The notes beneath the pieces were generated by a model. It saw only the letters and a program-made list of their open reading frames with translations. It made no database searches and was not told the DNA's origin. A stretch of 61,883 nt of DNA from Luminiphilus sp. (GTDB lineage: Bacteria > Pseudomonadota > Gammaproteobacteria > Pseudomonadales > Halieaceae), in assembly GCA_016779445.1 (NCBI GenBank), contig JADHNP010000004.1, positions 1 through 61,883 of the forward strand. Reading direction: 5' to 3'. The translations under genes and the position numbers were made by a program. Shown here one piece after another: positions 1 through 9,577 of the stretch (position 1 is the stretch's first letter; each line of letters opens with the position of its first letter).

Positions 1-620
1 GTCAAATTATTCATTTCGATCCCCCGGTGCAGCGCAGCCCGAAGGCATGGTGCATCGGCGCCAATCGCTATCTTCCAGCGGGCGTAAGGTTGCATTGGGT
101 TACCCCCGTCGCGGCGGAGTTTCACGCGCGGTTTAGCGCAGTGTCGCGACGTTATCGATACCTAGTGTTGACGACCCCTACCCGCTCAGCTCTCATCGAG
201 GGTTTGGTGTGTTGGTCTCGACAGGCATTGAATCTTGAACCGATGAATGTGGCCGCTAGCGCCCTGCTCGGCGAGCAGGATTTCAGTGCTTTCCGTGCGG
301 CTGGCTGTCAGTCGGCCACCGCAATCCGTGAGGTAAAGCATTGTGTGGTGGAGCGGATGGGTGACTATGTCGTCATCGACATTACGGCCAATGCTTTTTT
401 GCATCACATGGTTCGCAACATTGCCGGCTCGCTACTGGCTGTTGGTTCTGGCAGGTGCTCAGCAGAGTGGTTTGTGCAGACATTGCACGGGCGCGATCGT
501 AAGGTGGCCGCCGAAACCGCTCCCGCTGCTGGGCTGTATCTCGTCCGGGTGGCGTATCCTGCGATATTTAATTTGCCGGAAACCCCTGACGGCCCGACGC
601 TGCTGACGGGGCGCCTTTAG
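1..620 (+). CDS. truA: tRNA pseudouridine(38-40) synthase TruA, 3' part
   Basis: TruA isomerises uridines 38, 39 and 40 in the anticodon arm of many tRNAs. The reading frame is open from base 3 and has no plausible start inside the window, so the N-terminal part with the catalytic Asp lies upstream. The visible part begins with QIIHFD, which in the family follows the catalytic GTDAGVH region. It continues with a FHARFSA-x-SRRYRY motif (near base 120), then NAFLHHMVRNIAGSLL around base 400, the conserved C-terminal tRNA-binding block. The segment ends with AAPAAGLYLV-like residues typical of the family C-terminus. It sits directly before trpF, as in Pseudomonas. Family assignment is very secure; only the N-terminus is unseen. 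Confidence 0.96.
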   Translation, partial: QIIHFDPPVQRSPKAWCIGANRYLPAGVRLHWVTPVAAEFHARFSAVSRRYRYLVLTTPTRSALIEGLVCWSRQALNLEPMNVAASALLGEQDFSAFRAAGCQSATAIREVKHCVVERMGDYVVIDITANAFLHHMVRNIAGSLLAVGSGRCSAEWFVQTLHGRDRKVAAETAPAAGLYLVRVAYPAIFNLPETPDGPTLLTGRL

Positions 621-635
621 CGGGTGGCGCTATCT

Positions 636-644
636 GCTAGAATG
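636..644 (+). promoter_or_regulatory. Extended -10 promoter for trpF operon
   Basis: TGC followed by TAGAAT (636-644) is a TGn extended -10 element with five of six consensus bases. No good -35 is visible at 615-621, as expected for an extended -10 promoter. Transcription would start near 651 and give a leader of about 20 nt before the GTG of trpF. No trp leader peptide or attenuator fits in this space. This is a prediction from sequence only. Confidence 0.45.
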
Positions 645-669
645 GAGTTTTCATAAAAGGTCTAGTTGG

Positions 670-1299
670 GTGCGCATTAAAATATGTGGCATCACTCGGC
701 ATGAAGATGCGGAACGGGCGTTGCTTCTGGGTGCAGATGCAATAGGGTGCATTTTCTTCCGCGAAAGCGCCCGGTCCGTATCACTCGAGCAAGCCAGAGA
801 GATTAGCCGCGCTGTGAACGGCTTGGGAATGCTCGTGGGCTTGTTCGTGAACCCTACGAAAGGGCAGGTTGAAGAGGCGCTGGCGGCACTGCCGATACAT
901 TGCCTGCAGTTTCATGGGGCTGAGACGCCCGAATTTTGTGCGCAGTTCAACCGGCCCTACATTAAAGCGATACCGATGACAGAAGAGACAGACCTTTCAA
1001 CCGTCGATGCACTTTACCGAGATGCCAGTGGACTGTTACTCGATAGTGTTCACAACGGGCAATTTGGTGGTTCAGGTGCGCCGTTTGATTGGGACAGAGT
1101 CGTCCCCAATTTACGGCACCGAGTGGTATTGGCGGGGGGCCTTTCTCCTGATAATGTCGCGCGCGCCGTTCGCCAAGTTCAGCCCAGCGCCATTGATGTG
1201 AGTAGTGGAGTGGAAAGTCAACGAGGCATCAAAGACAAAGAGAAGATGCGAGCTTTCATCGTGAATGCTCGCCAAGCCGCACAGGACCTAGCGTTATGA
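670..1299 (+). CDS. trpF: Phosphoribosylanthranilate isomerase TrpF
   Basis: TrpF carries out the Amadori rearrangement of N-(5'-phosphoribosyl)anthranilate to CdRP, the third step of tryptophan synthesis, in the cytosol. The 209-residue protein is a complete (beta/alpha)8 barrel. KICGI near the N-terminus holds the general base Cys6. LLLD at 122-125 holds the general acid Asp125. VLAGGL and IDVSSGVE are the phosphate-binding loops. The start is a GTG placed just before RIKICGIT, as is usual in the family; an ATG start would delete the first strand. The stop overlaps the trpB start in an ATGA junction, so trpF and trpB are translationally coupled. trpC and trpD are not nearby, so the tryptophan pathway is split, as in most gammaproteobacteria of this group. 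Confidence 0.97.
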   Translation: MRIKICGITRHEDAERALLLGADAIGCIFFRESARSVSLEQAREISRAVNGLGMLVGLFVNPTKGQVEEALAALPIHCLQFHGAETPEFCAQFNRPYIKAIPMTEETDLSTVDALYRDASGLLLDSVHNGQFGGSGAPFDWDRVVPNLRHRVVLAGGLSPDNVARAVRQVQPSAIDVSSGVESQRGIKDKEKMRAFIVNARQAAQDLAL

Positions 1300-2516
1300 C
1301 AGTTGAGGTGACCCCCGAACTTTTCGCATCCGTACCAGACGCCAATGGAAGGTTTGGTCAATTTGGCGGTAAATTCGTCGCCGAGACATTGATGACGGCG
1401 TTGACTGAGCTCGAAGCGCTCTACGCGTCTCTCAAATCGGACGCATCGTTTACCGGTGAGTTTGATCGGGATCTTGCTCATTATGTAGGGCGACCTTCAC
1501 CGCTTTACGAAGCCTCTCGCTTGTCTGACCAAATTGGTGGGGCCCGGATAATGTTAAAGAGAGAGGATCTGAACCACACTGGTGCTCATAAGGTGAATAA
1601 CACGATAGGTCAGGCGCTCCTTGCTAAATACATGGGTAAGCGGCGGGTTATAGCGGAGACCGGGGCTGGGCAGCATGGCGTTGCGACCGCGACCGTGGCA
1701 GCAAGACTTGGCCTCGAATGCCATGTCTTCATGGGGGAGGAAGATATTCGCCGGCAATCGCTCAATGTCTACAGAATGAAGTTGCTAGGCGCCGATGTGG
1801 TGCCTGTAACGTCGGGCTCGCGGACATTAAAGGACGCGATGAATGAGGCGATGCGAGACTGGGTGACCAATGTCGATAGTACTTTTTATATCATTGGTAC
1901 CGTCGCGGGGCCTCATCCTTATCCGATGTTGGTGCGTGATTTTCAGAGTGTTATCGGCAGAGAGGCCCGTACTCAATCTCTTTCCCAAACTGGCAAGCTG
2001 CCAGATGCACTGGTGGCTTGCGTCGGAGGCGGCTCCAATGCAATCGGTTTATTCCACCCGTTTCTTCAGGATTTAGGCGTCGAGATGTACGGAGTTGAAG
2101 CCGGTGGCAAGGGGCTGTCAACAGGGCAGCATGCCGCGCCACTATCGGTGGGTAGTCCGGGAGTTCTCCATGGAAATCGTACTTATTTAATGCAGGACGA
2201 TGATGGGCAAATCCTTGAAACCCACTCGGTTTCGGCGGGCCTTGATTATCCCGGCGTGGGCCCAGAGCACGCGTGGCTGAAGGATATCGGTCGTGTCAGG
2301 TATGTCACTGCCGACGATCAAGAAACTCTAGCGGCCTTCCATAGGCTGACTCGTATTGAAGGAATTATGCCGGCACTTGAAACTGCCCATGCCCTTGCCT
2401 ATGCGGAGAAGTTGGCTTCAGAGATGAGCCCAGATCAGCACATCATTGTTAATCTCTCTGGGCGCGGCGATAAGGATATCCTTACCGTTGCCGCACTTGA
2501 AGGAATAGAGGTCTGA
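1296..2516 (+). CDS. trpB: Tryptophan synthase beta chain
   Basis: TrpB condenses indole with L-serine to give tryptophan using pyridoxal phosphate, in the alpha2-beta2 complex with TrpA. The 406-residue length matches the family. The PLP lysine is Lys99 in [16 protein letters not shown] phosphate-binding loop follows in the middle of the protein, and the monovalent-cation and C-terminal NLSGRGDKD segments are present. The ATG overlaps the trpF stop by four bases and trpA starts nine bases after the trpB stop, so all three are one transcript. Nothing is truncated or unusual. Confidence 0.98.
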   Translation: MTVEVTPELFASVPDANGRFGQFGGKFVAETLMTALTELEALYASLKSDASFTGEFDRDLAHYVGRPSPLYEASRLSDQIGGARIMLKREDLNHTGAHKVNNTIGQALLAKYMGKRRVIAETGAGQHGVATATVAARLGLECHVFMGEEDIRRQSLNVYRMKLLGADVVPVTSGSRTLKDAMNEAMRDWVTNVDSTFYIIGTVAGPHPYPMLVRDFQSVIGREARTQSLSQTGKLPDALVACVGGGSNAIGLFHPFLQDLGVEMYGVEAGGKGLSTGQHAAPLSVGSPGVLHGNRTYLMQDDDGQILETHSVSAGLDYPGVGPEHAWLKDIGRVRYVTADDQETLAAFHRLTRIEGIMPALETAHALAYAEKLASEMSPDQHIIVNLSGRGDKDILTVAALEGIEV

Positions 2517-2525
2517 CTGCGTTTC

Positions 2526-3353
2526 ATGAGCCGGCTAACTGGTGTATTCGCACAGCTGAAAGAGCAGCGAAAAAAGGCGTTGATCCCTTACGTGGTTGCT
2601 GGGGACCCTAGTCCCTCGGGGACCGTTGAGCTGCTGCACCAATTGGTGGCTGCCGGAGCAGATGTCCTTGAGGTCGGGGTGCCGTTCTCTGACCCCATGT
2701 CCGAGGGACTTGTGATCCAATTGGGCCATGAAAGAGCGCTGGCGAATGGGATGACCTTGCGGGGAGTGCTGGAGATCATTACCGATTTCCGGAGGGATAA
2801 CACGCATACGCCCGTAATCATGATGGGATACGCCAATCCTATCGAACGCTTCGGATATGATGCCTTTGCTGATGCCAGTTCTGTCGCCGGGGTAGACGGG
2901 CTAATCACGGTCGATTTGCCCCCCGAAGAAGTGGGGCGGCTTGACCACGCGTTAATTCAGGTCGGCATCGACAATATTTTTCTGATCTCCCCCACTACGG
3001 AGAACGAGCGAATCGAAACCATCGTTGCTCGTGCGCGTGGATTTATTTATTACGTAGCAGTGAAAGGAGTCACCGGCTCCGGGCAGCTCGATGTCAATGA
3101 GGTTGCGCAGCGGGTTGGTGTGATTCGCGGCATGACAGACCTTCCGGTTGCAGTCGGTTTTGGAATCAAAGACGCCGACAGTGCAAGTCATGTGGCGCAA
3201 GTTGCCGATGCAGTTGTGGTGGGGAGCGCACTCATCGATGAAATGGTGAGAAAATCTCGGGCTGACGCCAATTTGGAAGAGATCCAGATTCATGAGGCCG
3301 CGGTACAACTTCTGAAACGCATCCGTTCGGGTGTGGACTCTTCACCTTCCTAG
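2526..3353 (+). CDS. trpA: Tryptophan synthase alpha chain
   Basis: TrpA cleaves indole-3-glycerol phosphate to indole and glyceraldehyde 3-phosphate, and the indole is channelled to TrpB. The protein has 275 residues and the family barrel fold. Catalytic Glu49 is in place (VLEVGVPFSDP). The second catalytic acid, Asp60 in the E. coli enzyme, is Glu60 here: the segment reads PMSEGLVIQ instead of the usual PLADGPTIQ. The residue before it is Ser where Ala is usual, and the following Pro is Leu. The phosphate loops (VKGVTGS, VGFGIKD) are intact, so the gene looks functional. The Asp-to-Glu change is conservative and is allowed in the family signature as I recall it. It is coupled to trpB by a nine-base gap. 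Confidence 0.96.
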   Translation: MSRLTGVFAQLKEQRKKALIPYVVAGDPSPSGTVELLHQLVAAGADVLEVGVPFSDPMSEGLVIQLGHERALANGMTLRGVLEIITDFRRDNTHTPVIMMGYANPIERFGYDAFADASSVAGVDGLITVDLPPEEVGRLDHALIQVGIDNIFLISPTTENERIETIVARARGFIYYVAVKGVTGSGQLDVNEVAQRVGVIRGMTDLPVAVGFGIKDADSASHVAQVADAVVVGSALIDEMVRKSRADANLEEIQIHEAAVQLLKRIRSGVDSSPS

Positions 3354-3375
3354 GGCCCGCTCCCGCTCGTATACT
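3347..3375 (+). promoter_or_regulatory. Putative internal promoter for accD
   Basis: TTCCTA (3347-3352) and TATACT (3370-3375) are separated by 17 bases in the gap between trpA and accD. The -10 matches five of six consensus positions; the -35 is weak. The predicted start is near 3382, giving a 20-nt leader with a GGGGAT ribosome-binding element before the accD ATG. It would allow accD and folC, which are needed in all conditions, to be expressed apart from the trp genes. Confidence 0.4.
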
Positions 3376-3401
3376 GACGCGCAAAGTCGGTGGGGATTCC
3401 C

Positions 3402-4334
3402 ATGAGTTGGATTGACAAGATATTACCTTCCGGTGTGACAAAGGACGACAGTGCCAATCGCACTAGCGTACCCGAGGGCTTGTGGAAGAAGTGCGTCAAA
3501 TGCGAGGCAATACTTTATAAGCCTGATCTTGAGCGGAACGCCGAGGTCTGTCCCAAATGCGACCACCATATGAGAATTGGCGCAAGGCGCAGACTGGAAC
3601 TATGCCTTGATCATGGTGCGGAGGAGTTGTTCGCGGATATTGAATCTGTCGATCATCTGAAATTCAAAGACAAGAGAAAGTACCGTGATCGGTTAACGGC
3701 CGCACAAAGAAGCACGGGCGAAAAAGACGCGTTGATCGCCATGCGCGGCGGCATTCTGGGAGTGCCGGTTGTCGCAGTCGCGTTCGAATTTAATTTCCAT
3801 GGCGGGTCTATGGGCTACGCGGTCGGGGAAAAATTTACTAGGGCAGCTACCGTAGCTCTGGAGACGCGAACTCCGCTCGTATGTTTCTCAGCTTCTGGTG
3901 GTGCACGGATGCAGGAGGCGCTCATCTCGCTAATGCAAATGGCGAAAACCTCCGCAGTCATCGAGCGGCTTAAAGGGCAGGGCATTCCTTATGTCTCGGT
4001 GTTAACTGACCCTATATACGGTGGTGTGTCAGCGTCTCTCGCCCTACTTGGAGATATTAACGTGGCGGAGCCTGAGGCTCGAGCGGGTTTTGCTGGACCC
4101 AACATAATTGAACAAACGATCCGTCAGAAGTTACCCAAGGGATTCCAGCGCAGTGAGTTTTTGTTGGAGCATGGCGCAGTAGACATGATCGTGCACCGCA
4201 ATGACATGCGTGAGACTTTGGCGCGGGTAATGGCTAAATTCAGCGGCCTCAAGGCCCCCGGTCAGATCTCGAATGCCCTGGAGGGCGAGGTCATCACTGC
4301 AGATAATCTCGGTGCATCTTCGGAGCATGCCTGA
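3402..4334 (+). CDS. accD: Acetyl-CoA carboxylase carboxyltransferase beta subunit
   Basis: AccD with AccA transfers the carboxyl group from carboxybiotin to acetyl-CoA, forming malonyl-CoA for fatty-acid synthesis. From the ATG at 3402 the protein is 310 residues and begins [11 protein letters not shown], the standard start. A GTG 12 bases upstream is in frame but would add only four unusual residues. The zinc ribbon cysteines are Cys31, Cys34, Cys50 and Cys53. The crotonase-like carboxyltransferase core follows, with [10 protein letters not shown] and the YGGVSAS and [10 protein letters not shown]-like segments that bind CoA and biotin. The 3' end overlaps folC by eight bases, the arrangement known from Pseudomonas and E. 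coli. Confidence 0.97.
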   Translation: MSWIDKILPSGVTKDDSANRTSVPEGLWKKCVKCEAILYKPDLERNAEVCPKCDHHMRIGARRRLELCLDHGAEELFADIESVDHLKFKDKRKYRDRLTAAQRSTGEKDALIAMRGGILGVPVVAVAFEFNFHGGSMGYAVGEKFTRAATVALETRTPLVCFSASGGARMQEALISLMQMAKTSAVIERLKGQGIPYVSVLTDPIYGGVSASLALLGDINVAEPEARAGFAGPNIIEQTIRQKLPKGFQRSEFLLEHGAVDMIVHRNDMRETLARVMAKFSGLKAPGQISNALEGEVITADNLGASSEHA

Positions 4335-5556
4335 CGAGTCTCTGAAAGCTTGGTTAGATCGTCTGGAGTCCAGACACCCCGTTGAAATTGAATTGGGCCT
4401 TGAACGGGTGTCATCGGTGGCGCGCGCGCTCGGCGTTCTGGATGCGCACACACACACCTTCACCATAGCGGGCACTAATGGCAAGGGCTCCGTTGCGGCT
4501 GTGATAACGGCAGGCCTTCTTTCCGCCGGGTATTCCGTTGGTACTTATACCTCACCCCACTTGTTGAGATTTAACGAGCGTATTCAAATTGATGGCGAGA
4601 TGGTGGATGACGCATGTATTGTCGCTGCCTTTGAGGCTATTGAAGTCGCACGCAATCGCATTTCTCTGACCTATTTCGAGACAGCAACCCTTGCGGCTTT
4701 GTGGATTTTTCGACAAAAAGGTGTGGCACAACAGGTGCTCGAGGTGGGGCTGGGGGGCAGACTCGACGCGGTCAATATCGTGAGCGCCGATGTCACTGTA
4801 ATCACCAGCATTGGTCTCGATCATACAGACTGGCTGGGCGATAACCGCGAGATCATTGCGGTTGAAAAGGCGGGTGTTGCCAGAGAGGGCTGCCCTTGCG
4901 TCGTAGCGGAGATTGATCCGCCGGCCACCCTTGTCGAGACACTTTCTGATAGGGGCGCAATCGCGCAATACATCGATCGGGATTGGCAAATTCTTAACGG
5001 CCGGCTGCAAACTGTCGAAGGCCATGTGATGTCCCTGCCCAAGCCATCTGGTTTGTTGGAGAGCAATATCGGAGCGGCATTGCAGGCGATTGAGTCGAGT
5101 GGGGTAAGTCGGATCACGGATAAGCTTCTCACGGCCGTAAGCACCGTTGCGCTCCCAGGGCGACTCACTCACCGCGAGGTGAGTGGCATACGAGTGGTGC
5201 TTGATGTCGCTCACAATAGGGAGTCGGTAAACAAACTTGTCGAATTTTTGCTTCAAAACTCCTGCGAGGGATCAACACGCGCTATTTTTGGCGTGATGGG
5301 GGATAAGCCGGTCCGTGATATGATCTCTGCTTGCACTGGAGTCTTTACTGATTGGAGTGTGGTTGACCTGTGCCGGACTCCCAGAGCGATGCCCGCAGAG
5401 CATCTCATCAGCGAAATCGGGTCTGATCGGGTGACAGCAAAGGGCACATTCAGTGACGTATGGATAGAGACGCTGAGGCGCTGCCAGCCGGGCGATCGTA
5501 TTGTGGTCTTCGGGTCTTTTCACATGGTGAGCGAGGCCCTCGCGCTGTTAGGTTAA
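4327..5556 (+). CDS. folC: Dihydrofolate/folylpolyglutamate synthase FolC
   Basis: FolC joins L-glutamate to dihydropteroate and then extends the glutamate tail of folates, using ATP. The ATG at 4327 gives 409 residues beginning [15 protein letters not shown], which matches the family start. The frame is open further upstream, but that part lies inside accD. The ATP-binding P-loop is GTNGKGS at residues 49-55. A Mur-ligase type central domain follows, with the [12 protein letters not shown] box, then the DVAHNRE glutamate-binding segment. The start codon lies within the last codons of accD, so translation is probably coupled. No unusual residues were seen. Confidence 0.96.
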   Translation: MPDESLKAWLDRLESRHPVEIELGLERVSSVARALGVLDAHTHTFTIAGTNGKGSVAAVITAGLLSAGYSVGTYTSPHLLRFNERIQIDGEMVDDACIVAAFEAIEVARNRISLTYFETATLAALWIFRQKGVAQQVLEVGLGGRLDAVNIVSADVTVITSIGLDHTDWLGDNREIIAVEKAGVAREGCPCVVAEIDPPATLVETLSDRGAIAQYIDRDWQILNGRLQTVEGHVMSLPKPSGLLESNIGAALQAIESSGVSRITDKLLTAVSTVALPGRLTHREVSGIRVVLDVAHNRESVNKLVEFLLQNSCEGSTRAIFGVMGDKPVRDMISACTGVFTDWSVVDLCRTPRAMPAEHLISEIGSDRVTAKGTFSDVWIETLRRCQPGDRIVVFGSFHMVSEALALLG

Positions 5557-5583
5557 TCAAGAGGCATTTGAGGAAGAGCGCAA

Positions 5584-6198
5584 GTGGATTCGATGCTCAA
5601 ACAACGTTTGGTGGGGACCTTGGTGCTAGTGGCTCTTGGCATCGTGTTTTGGCCTCTGATATTCACGCAACCTGATACCCGGGACCCTCTTGTTCTCGGG
5701 CCAAGGCCAGAGCAGCCTGAGATTGACCGTACACCAATCGCACCACCCCAAAGCTTGCGTGCATCGGTAGACCCGCTTTTGCCAGACGTCTCAGTGCAGA
5801 GTGAGGGAGAGCAGGCTCACGCAGATAAGACAACATTCCTTGAAGATAGCGTGATTGAAGATGCGGCTAAGTCTGTCCCAGTGCTGAATGAGTCAAAGCA
5901 GACACTCGTGCGAAATAGCTCGTCGGACATGGAGCCGCTGATTGATGCTCAGGGTTTGCCCCGGTTTTGGGTATTGCAAGTTGCTACGGTGAGCAGCGAG
6001 ACACGAGCGGATGTGCTGGTTACAACTTTGCGCGAGCGTGCATATAAGGCGTTCGCCACGCAATTCCAGAAGGAGAATCAAGTCTTATATCGCGTTCAAA
6101 TCGGCCCTAATGTTGATCGTCAGCGTTTAAAAAAGATTAAACCCGATATTGATCAAGCGCTCTCCGTGGATTCTCAAATTCTGAGGTACAGCCAGTAG
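5584..6198 (+). CDS. dedD: SPOR-domain cell-division protein, DedD-like
   Basis: This is a single-pass inner-membrane protein that binds denuded septal peptidoglycan during division. Of its 204 residues, 10-28 form one hydrophobic helix (LVGTLVLVALGIVFWPLIF). Residues 30-125 are a low-complexity, Pro/Glu-rich periplasmic linker. Residues 127-200 form the SPOR domain (FWVLQVATVSS, then YRVQIGP). The start is taken as GTG 5584, eight bases after a GAGGAAG element; an ATG three codons later is an alternative. It lies between folC and cvpA, as dedD does in E. coli. The symbol rests on domain structure and position, since the linker is not conserved. Confidence 0.85.
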   Translation: MDSMLKQRLVGTLVLVALGIVFWPLIFTQPDTRDPLVLGPRPEQPEIDRTPIAPPQSLRASVDPLLPDVSVQSEGEQAHADKTTFLEDSVIEDAAKSVPVLNESKQTLVRNSSSDMEPLIDAQGLPRFWVLQVATVSSETRADVLVTTLRERAYKAFATQFQKENQVLYRVQIGPNVDRQRLKKIKPDIDQALSVDSQILRYSQ

Positions 6199-6199
6199 T

Positions 6200-6769
6200 A
6201 TGAATGACTGGTTAGAAGTATTGCTTGTGAATGTGGGCCGATTTAATGCGTGGGATTGGTTCATTCTGGGAGTGTGGGTTGTTTCATCGGGGTACGGCAT
6301 AGTCCGAGGGTTCGCCAGGGAAGTACTATCGGTTATCGGTTGGGTCTCGGCTTTCTTCTGCGCCAACCTGCTTGCCACATCGGTCGCCAATGTTATGCAG
6401 GCGATGATCGACGAGCCTACCACGCGCTATTTAATTGCCTGGGTGCTGACATTCATTGCGGTGCTGTTGGTGTTTGGCTTGGTTGCCGCCTTCTTATCAA
6501 AGCAGATGCGCCAACCCGGTTTTAACGTGGGCAACCGAATGCTAGGGGCTTTATTTGGACTGGCTAGAGGCATGTTGATTGTCGCGCTCATCAGCGTGGT
6601 ATTGCGGGCGATTGTGCCGAATAAGGAACAAAGCCTTGTGAACGATTCAGTGCTAATGGATCCGGTTGATTGGGTCGCTGAATGGGTAGGGGCGAACTTC
6701 GAGCGCGTCTTGGAGGCCGAGCCCACTGAAGCGGTAAGAGACACCTTAGATTCCACAGAGATGCTTTAG
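6200..6769 (+). CDS. cvpA: CvpA family membrane protein
   Basis: CvpA is a small inner-membrane protein named for its need in colicin V production and also linked to envelope stress and purF expression; its biochemical role is unknown. The 189-residue protein has four predicted membrane helices: about 18-38, 45-66, 76-98 and 112-132. The family pattern GxxRGFxxE appears as YGIVRGFAREV. The ATG is one base after the dedD stop, and purF begins 15 bases after cvpA ends. The dedD-cvpA-purF order supports the assignment. Confidence 0.94.
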   Translation: MNDWLEVLLVNVGRFNAWDWFILGVWVVSSGYGIVRGFAREVLSVIGWVSAFFCANLLATSVANVMQAMIDEPTTRYLIAWVLTFIAVLLVFGLVAAFLSKQMRQPGFNVGNRMLGALFGLARGMLIVALISVVLRAIVPNKEQSLVNDSVLMDPVDWVAEWVGANFERVLEAEPTEAVRDTLDSTEML

Positions 6770-6784
6770 CTCCGAGGTAACATT

Positions 6785-8308
6785 ATGTGTGGATTAGTTG
6801 GAATGGTAGCGGGAAGGGACGTCACCGGGGATATTTATGATGCGCTGACGATGCTTCAACACCGGGGTCAGGACGCGGCGGGCATCATGACATGCTCCGA
6901 TGGCAAGTTGATGCAAAGGAAAGGGGAAGGTCTTGTCCGAGACGTGTTCCGCGCGAGTCATATGGAGCAGTTGCAGGGACGTTTTGGTATAGGCCACGTA
7001 CGCTATCCGACTCAGGGAAGCTCCGGCACCGCCCTCGCACAACCTTTTTACGTCAACTCACCTTACGGCATCGCGCTTGCCCACAATGGTAACCTTACCA
7101 ATTCGGCGTTTTTGTCGGATGAGTTGTTTAAATCTGATTTACGTCATCTCAATACGGATTCCGATTCCGAGGTATTACTCAATGTTTTTGCACATGAGCT
7201 TCACCGACTAGGGAAGCTTGCCCCAAAAGCTGAGGATATTTTTGCTGCCGTCTCGACCCTGCATAAAAGATGTGAGGGTGGGTATGCTGCCGTATCGCTC
7301 ATTTCAGGTTTTGGTTTAGTCGCGTTCCGAGATCCCTTCGGCATCAGACCGCTTGTGGTGGGTCAGCGGGCCGGTGGCGATGGTCTACCGGAGTATATGG
7401 TCGCGTCAGAAAGTGTGGCGCTTGATGTGGCTGGTTACGAACTGCTCGGTGACGTTCTGCCGGGAGAAGCAATCTGTGTAACGCAAACAGGCGAGTTGCA
7501 CAGAAAACAATGTGCGGAACAGCCGAGACTGATGCCCTGCATTTTTGAGCACGTATATTTTGCTCGCCCTGATTCATTGATGGACAGTATTTCTGTTTAT
7601 AAAACTCGCATGCGTCAGGGCGCGGCATTGGCAAAAAAGATCCTTCGAGACAGGCCTGAGCATGATATCGATGTCGTTATACCCATACCCGATACCAGCC
7701 GGGTGGCAGGGCAATCCCTCGCCTACGAACTGGGAGTGAAGTTTCGCGAGGGCTTCATGAAGAATCGGTACATTGGGCGGACTTTTATCATGCCGGGTCA
7801 AAGCGAGCGAAAGAAATCAGTGCGCCAGAAGCTCAATCCTGTTCCGCTCGAGTTTAAAGATAAAACGGTTTTGCTGGTCGATGACTCAATCGTTCGCGGC
7901 ACGACCTGTGGGCAGATCATTCAGATGGCGAGAGATGCAGGTGCCCGCAGAGTATATTTTGCGTCGGCTGCTCCACCCGTTCGGTTTCCCAACGTTTATG
8001 GTATTGACATGCCGGCCGCGACTGAGCTGATAGCCCACGGGCGATCGGTTGAAGAAATCAAAGAGGAGATAGGCGCCGATTGGCTTGTTTATCAAGATTT
8101 ATCCGATTTAATTGAATGCTCCAGAGAGGGAAATCCGGATGTAGATGGTTTCGAGTCGTCGGTATTTGATGGGCAGTATCTGGCTGGCAATATTGATGAA
8201 ACATACTTGCAGGCAATCGAAGCGACGCGTGCAGATGCAGCCAAAGGTAAAGCACGCAGTCTTGGGGTGAGTGATGGCGCGGTGGTCGGTTTGCACAATG
8301 ATGGCTGA
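6785..8308 (+). CDS. purF: Amidophosphoribosyltransferase PurF
   Basis: PurF makes 5-phosphoribosylamine from PRPP and glutamine, the committed step of purine synthesis. The 507-residue chain begins Met-Cys-Gly, so Cys2 becomes the N-terminal glutaminase nucleophile after removal of Met. The Ntn-hydrolase domain covers about residues 2-230 (HRGQDAAGI, HNGNLTN, ASESVALD). The phosphoribosyltransferase domain holds the PRPP loop VLLVDDSIVRGTT. Length agrees with the E. coli enzyme (505). It follows cvpA closely and precedes metZ, as in Pseudomonas. No PurR-type operator was recognised upstream. Confidence 0.98.
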   Translation: MCGLVGMVAGRDVTGDIYDALTMLQHRGQDAAGIMTCSDGKLMQRKGEGLVRDVFRASHMEQLQGRFGIGHVRYPTQGSSGTALAQPFYVNSPYGIALAHNGNLTNSAFLSDELFKSDLRHLNTDSDSEVLLNVFAHELHRLGKLAPKAEDIFAAVSTLHKRCEGGYAAVSLISGFGLVAFRDPFGIRPLVVGQRAGGDGLPEYMVASESVALDVAGYELLGDVLPGEAICVTQTGELHRKQCAEQPRLMPCIFEHVYFARPDSLMDSISVYKTRMRQGAALAKKILRDRPEHDIDVVIPIPDTSRVAGQSLAYELGVKFREGFMKNRYIGRTFIMPGQSERKKSVRQKLNPVPLEFKDKTVLLVDDSIVRGTTCGQIIQMARDAGARRVYFASAAPPVRFPNVYGIDMPAATELIAHGRSVEEIKEEIGADWLVYQDLSDLIECSREGNPDVDGFESSVFDGQYLAGNIDETYLQAIEATRADAAKGKARSLGVSDGAVVGLHNDG

Positions 8309-8329
8309 CAGACAGAGAGTGCGAAAAGG

Positions 8330-9535
8330 ATGACGGGGGATAATGAAGAGTGGCTGGAGTCTTCGGGGCTTCGCACTAGAGCGATTAGGGCGGGTATCAG
8401 GCGCTCACCAGAGGGCGAGCACGGGGAACCCATATTCACTTCCTCCAGCTTTGTTTTCGATTCGGCAGAGGATGCTGCGGCCAAATTTTCCGGTGACGTT
8501 CCGGGTAATGTCTATTCCCGCTACACCAATCCGACGGTACGTACCTTCGAAGAGCGCCTTGCGTCTCTGGAGCATGGCGAGTCTGCGGTTGCTACAGCGT
8601 CGGGAATGTCGGCCATTTTGGCAGTATGTATGGCCCACTTGAAGGCCGGGGATCATGTGCTGTGTTCACATGATGTGTTTGGCGCAACCATTGGCTTGTT
8701 CGAGAATACGCTGAGAAAGTTCGGGGTTGATATTACCTTTGTTCCATTGACCGATATTGATGCGTGGCGCGCGGCTTCTACCCCAGCCACGAAACTATTA
8801 TTTCTGGAAACGCCATCTAATCCGATGAATGCCATTGCAGATCTGTCAGCCATGGCAATACTCAGCCGAGAGATGGGCGCCATTCTTGCCATAGATAACT
8901 GTTTTTGTACGCCGGTTTTGCAGCAACCGTTATTGCTTGGGGCCGATTTGGTAACTCACTCCGCAACAAAGTATCTTGATGGGCAGGGCCGCGTTCTTGG
9001 TGGGGCCGTCGTGGGAAGGAAATCGCTGATCGAGCCAATCGTTGCATTCAATCGCTCTTGCGGGCCTACCATGAGCGCGTTCAACGCCTGGGTGATGTTG
9101 AAAGGCCTGGAAACTCTCGATATCAGAATGAGGGCCCATTGCAGCAACGCTCAGGCACTCGCCGAGTGGTTGGCGGAACAGCCCGGAGTGAGAAGCGTGC
9201 ATTACTGTGGTCTGCCGGGACATTCAGGTCACGACTTGGCGACTCGACAGCAAAGTGGCTACGGTGGCGTGCTCGCCTTTGAAGTGGAGGGGGGCAGGGC
9301 CGGGGCTTTCCGGTTCATCAATGACACACGCATGATGTCTCTGACTGCGAATCTGGGGGACGTAAAGTCTACGATTGTGCATCCGGCTTCCACCACCCAC
9401 AGCCGCCTCACTCAGTCACAGAGAGCGCTAGCAGGTATCAGTGATGACCTGATCCGGATCGCGGTGGGACTTGAAGATCTCTCAGATCTTCAAGTCGATT
9501 GCGAACGCGGGCTTCGGGCTATTTCGGTTGCTTAG
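8330..9535 (+). CDS. metZ: O-succinylhomoserine sulfhydrylase MetZ
   Basis: MetZ uses pyridoxal phosphate to make homocysteine directly from O-succinylhomoserine and sulfide, bypassing cystathionine. The protein has 401 residues of the Cys/Met-metabolism PLP family. The YSRYTNPT segment is at 62-69, SGMSAI at 91-96, and the PLP lysine is Lys214 in SATKYLDGQGR. The DGQGR continuation is typical of MetZ rather than MetB or MetC. The purF-metZ pairing is that of Pseudomonas. The gene ends 42 bases before the convergent acnB stop. Substrate choice (succinyl or acetyl ester) cannot be proved from sequence. Confidence 0.92.
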   Translation: MTGDNEEWLESSGLRTRAIRAGIRRSPEGEHGEPIFTSSSFVFDSAEDAAAKFSGDVPGNVYSRYTNPTVRTFEERLASLEHGESAVATASGMSAILAVCMAHLKAGDHVLCSHDVFGATIGLFENTLRKFGVDITFVPLTDIDAWRAASTPATKLLFLETPSNPMNAIADLSAMAILSREMGAILAIDNCFCTPVLQQPLLLGADLVTHSATKYLDGQGRVLGGAVVGRKSLIEPIVAFNRSCGPTMSAFNAWVMLKGLETLDIRMRAHCSNAQALAEWLAEQPGVRSVHYCGLPGHSGHDLATRQQSGYGGVLAFEVEGGRAGAFRFINDTRMMSLTANLGDVKSTIVHPASTTHSRLTQSQRALAGISDDLIRIAVGLEDLSDLQVDCERGLRAISVA

Positions 9536-9577
9536 CGACGTCAGGAAAACGATCGCCGCTGCGCCGAGGCGTATCAG

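Noticed and set aside
620-669. Tryptophan attenuator or leader peptide before trpF
   Set aside because: The gap is 49 bases and contains no leader frame with Trp codons and no competing hairpins.
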